A stretch of 6,564 nt of DNA from Alphaproteobacteria bacterium. Lineage in GTDB: Bacteria > Pseudomonadota > Alphaproteobacteria > Rickettsiales > UBA998. The DNA lies in the NCBI GenBank assembly GCA_021730835.1, contig JAKFYP010000068.1, forward strand, positions 1 through 6,564. Direction: 5' to 3'. Numbering within the stretch: the first letter of the stretch is position 1; every line of letters begins with the position of its first letter. Below the pieces are notes generated by a model. It did not search any database. It was not told the DNA's origin and was given only the letters and a program-made list of their open reading frames with translations. The translations under genes were made by a program, and so were the position numbers. Of the stretch, positions 5,743 through 6,564 are shown piece after piece.

Positions 5743-5770
5743 ATCCTAATCCTTTAGACGACGGTGGCAA
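5743..5770 (-). promoter_or_regulatory. Candidate sigma-70-type promoter for pagL
   Basis: On the minus strand, TTGCCA (5765-5770, 5 of 6 to TTGACA) and TAGGAT (5743-5748, 4 of 6 to TATAAT) are separated by 16 bp. Transcription would begin near 5736, giving a leader of roughly 26 nt that includes the good GGAG ribosome-binding site of pagL. Its position fits well, but no regulator site could be recognised next to it. Confidence 0.45.
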
Positions 5771-5778
5771 GGCCCTTA

Positions 5779-5809
5779 TTGAGACTTTATCCTCTTCCTC
5801 GCTTACTAT
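5779..5809 (+). promoter_or_regulatory. Candidate promoter for the O-methyltransferase gene
   Basis: TTGAGA (5779-5784, 5 of 6 to TTGACA) is followed by TACTAT (5804-5809, 4 of 6 to TATAAT). The 19-bp spacer is longer than the preferred 17, which lowers confidence. Transcription would start near 5816 and give a leader of about 30 nt before the GTG at 5847. That would exclude the upstream TTG codon at 5814 as the start. It lies back to back with the pagL promoter. Confidence 0.33.
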
Positions 5810-5835
5810 AGCTTTGCTGTGTCAAACCTGCCATT

Positions 5836-5839
5836 GGAG
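5836..5839 (+). promoter_or_regulatory. Ribosome-binding site deciding the O-methyltransferase start
   Basis: GGAG lies 7 nt before the GTG at 5847. No comparable site precedes the in-frame TTG at 5814 or CTG at 5817, and the residues that would be added (LCQTCHWSKP and so on) do not resemble the N-terminus of the family. This is why the gene is started at 5847. Confidence 0.65.
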
Positions 5840-5846
5840 CAAGCCT

Positions 5847-6506
5847 GTGCGCAATACCAACGAATCTGCTTATCACTATATCGCCGAAACCTTTGCCGAA
5901 GAAACCAAAACCATGCGGCAAGCCCGTCGCAAAGGGGAAGAACTTTATCCCGGGATGCAGATCAGCCCGGCGGAGGGCAAACTGCTGTATTGTCTGGCGC
6001 GCATGGTGAGAGCGAATCATATGCTGGAAATCGGTACGTTCGTCGGTTATTCGACCCTGTGGCTGGCTCGCGCCGTGAGCGAAGGCGGGCAGGTTATCAC
6101 ACTGGAGAGCAATGCGAAACACGCTACCCTCGCCCGCGAGCATTTCCGGCTGGCAGGCATGGAGGATCATATCCATATTCATAAAGGCCCGGCGCTGGAT
6201 ACGCTGGAGCACATGGCCGCCGAGCGCAAGCCGATGCAGCCGCTTGATCTGGTGTTCATTGACGCCACCAAGGCGGAATACGGCGCTTATCTTGATCTGG
6301 TGGAATCCCGGGTGCGCCCGGGCGGACTGATTATTGGCGATAACACTTTACTTTTCGGGGCCTTAATAGGGCAACCCCGTATGGAAGTTGGGGAGAACAG
6401 CCTGCGCGCCATGCGGGAATTCAACCGCCGCCTGAGCGACCCGTCGCGCTATGACGCCATCCTGATTCCCACTGAAGAAGGACTAACCGTCGCCGTGAAA
6501 CGCTAG
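5847..6506 (+). CDS. SAM-dependent O-methyltransferase, catechol-OMT-like (family 3)
   Basis: This predicted cytoplasmic enzyme would transfer a methyl group from S-adenosylmethionine to a hydroxyl, usually of a catechol-like or other small phenolic substrate, using a divalent metal. From the GTG start it has 219 residues, typical for the family. Visible parts are an N-terminal helical cap ending in PGMQISPAEGKLL (35-47), SAM motif I LEIGTFVGYS (60-69), the ribose-binding acid in ITLESNA (Glu87), and VFIDATKAEYGAY (136-148) with the metal ligand Asp139 and the conserved Lys142. GLIIGDNTLL (160-169) follows with metal ligands Asp165 and Asn166, and the protein ends in EEGLTVAVKR. All expected metal and SAM residues are present, so the enzyme looks functional. 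The substrate is not predictable, and no biosynthetic cluster surrounds it. It is divergent from pagL with separate candidate promoters. Confidence 0.9.
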   Translation: MRNTNESAYHYIAETFAEETKTMRQARRKGEELYPGMQISPAEGKLLYCLARMVRANHMLEIGTFVGYSTLWLARAVSEGGQVITLESNAKHATLAREHFRLAGMEDHIHIHKGPALDTLEHMAAERKPMQPLDLVFIDATKAEYGAYLDLVESRVRPGGLIIGDNTLLFGALIGQPRMEVGENSLRAMREFNRRLSDPSRYDAILIPTEEGLTVAVKR

Positions 6507-6507
6507 C

Positions 6508-6544
6508 TATAAATATACGCCACGACTTACGATGTATATTTATA
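6508..6544. repeat. AT-rich 11-bp perfect inverted repeat after the O-methyltransferase gene
   Basis: TATAAATATAC (6508-6518) and GTATATTTATA (6534-6544) are perfect inverted copies separated by 15 nt. The left arm begins 2 bp after the stop codon at 6504-6506. The arms are almost pure A/T, unlike the GC-rich genes around them. As RNA the stem would be weak, so it is a doubtful terminator. Lying directly before a TTGACA box, it could equally be an operator or an UP-like element for the next gene. Confidence 0.6.
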
Positions 6545-6546
6545 TA

Positions 6547-6552
6547 TTGACA
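6547..6552 (+). promoter_or_regulatory. Perfect TTGACA -35 box at the right edge (promoter cut by the window)
   Basis: TTGACA matches the sigma-70 -35 consensus exactly and follows an AT-rich tract. With a 17-bp spacer the -10 box would begin at about 6570, outside the window, so the promoter cannot be confirmed here. It suggests a rightward gene beyond the edge. Confidence 0.4.
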
Positions 6553-6564
6553 TTGCATTGTATA

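Noticed and set aside
5787..6212. 141-codon minus-strand open frame opposite the O-methyltransferase
   Set aside because: It covers the SAM-binding region of a well-supported gene and has no family resemblance.

Overview
The window looks like an ordinary chromosomal stretch, moderately GC-rich by eye, from a Gram-negative bacterium, most likely an alphaproteobacterium. That placement rests on my memory of the families and not on a search. The XseA wording, the N-terminal CxxC...CxxC zinc-ribbon membrane protein and the short Ppx/GppA protein with its DLGTNNCRLL motif all resemble alphaproteobacterial versions. A secreted PagL-like lipid A deacylase implies an outer membrane. I see no tRNA, rRNA, insertion sequence, CRISPR array or prophage gene.

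Layout, left to right: (1) the 3' part of xseA (exonuclease VII large subunit, + strand) runs in from the left edge and carries a short 8-bp tandem repeat in its coding sequence. (2) A long imperfect hairpin covers the xseA stop codon, in the gap to a convergent gene. (3) A minus-strand group reads ppx/gppA -> zinc-ribbon/DUF3426-like membrane protein -> hpt. The last two genes overlap by 4 bp (ATGA), and a candidate internal promoter lies between the first two. (4) A 179-bp divergent intergenic region with two dyads separates ppx from (5) an argD-type aminotransferase on the + strand. (6) A pagL-like gene on the minus strand ends 17 bp from argD, tail to tail. (7) A divergent pair of candidate promoters separates pagL from (8) a + strand SAM-dependent O-methyltransferase of the catechol-OMT-like family. 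(9) The right edge is AT-rich, with an 11-bp inverted repeat and a perfect TTGACA -35 box, probably the start of a promoter for a gene outside the window.

Functionally this is mostly housekeeping: DNA repair (XseA), purine salvage (Hpt), polyphosphate/pppGpp metabolism (Ppx/GppA), arginine or lysine precursor synthesis (ArgD), outer-membrane lipid A remodelling (PagL) and a methyltransferase of unknown substrate. The most coherent link is the ppx-hpt group, because bacterial Hpt enzymes are known targets of the alarmone that GppA-type enzymes interconvert. I found no convincing new multi-gene system. The points most worth checking are the 8-bp repeat in xseA, the uncharacterised zinc-ribbon protein between ppx and hpt, the apparently beta/gammaproteobacterial flavour of ArgD, and the palindromes in the intergenic regions.
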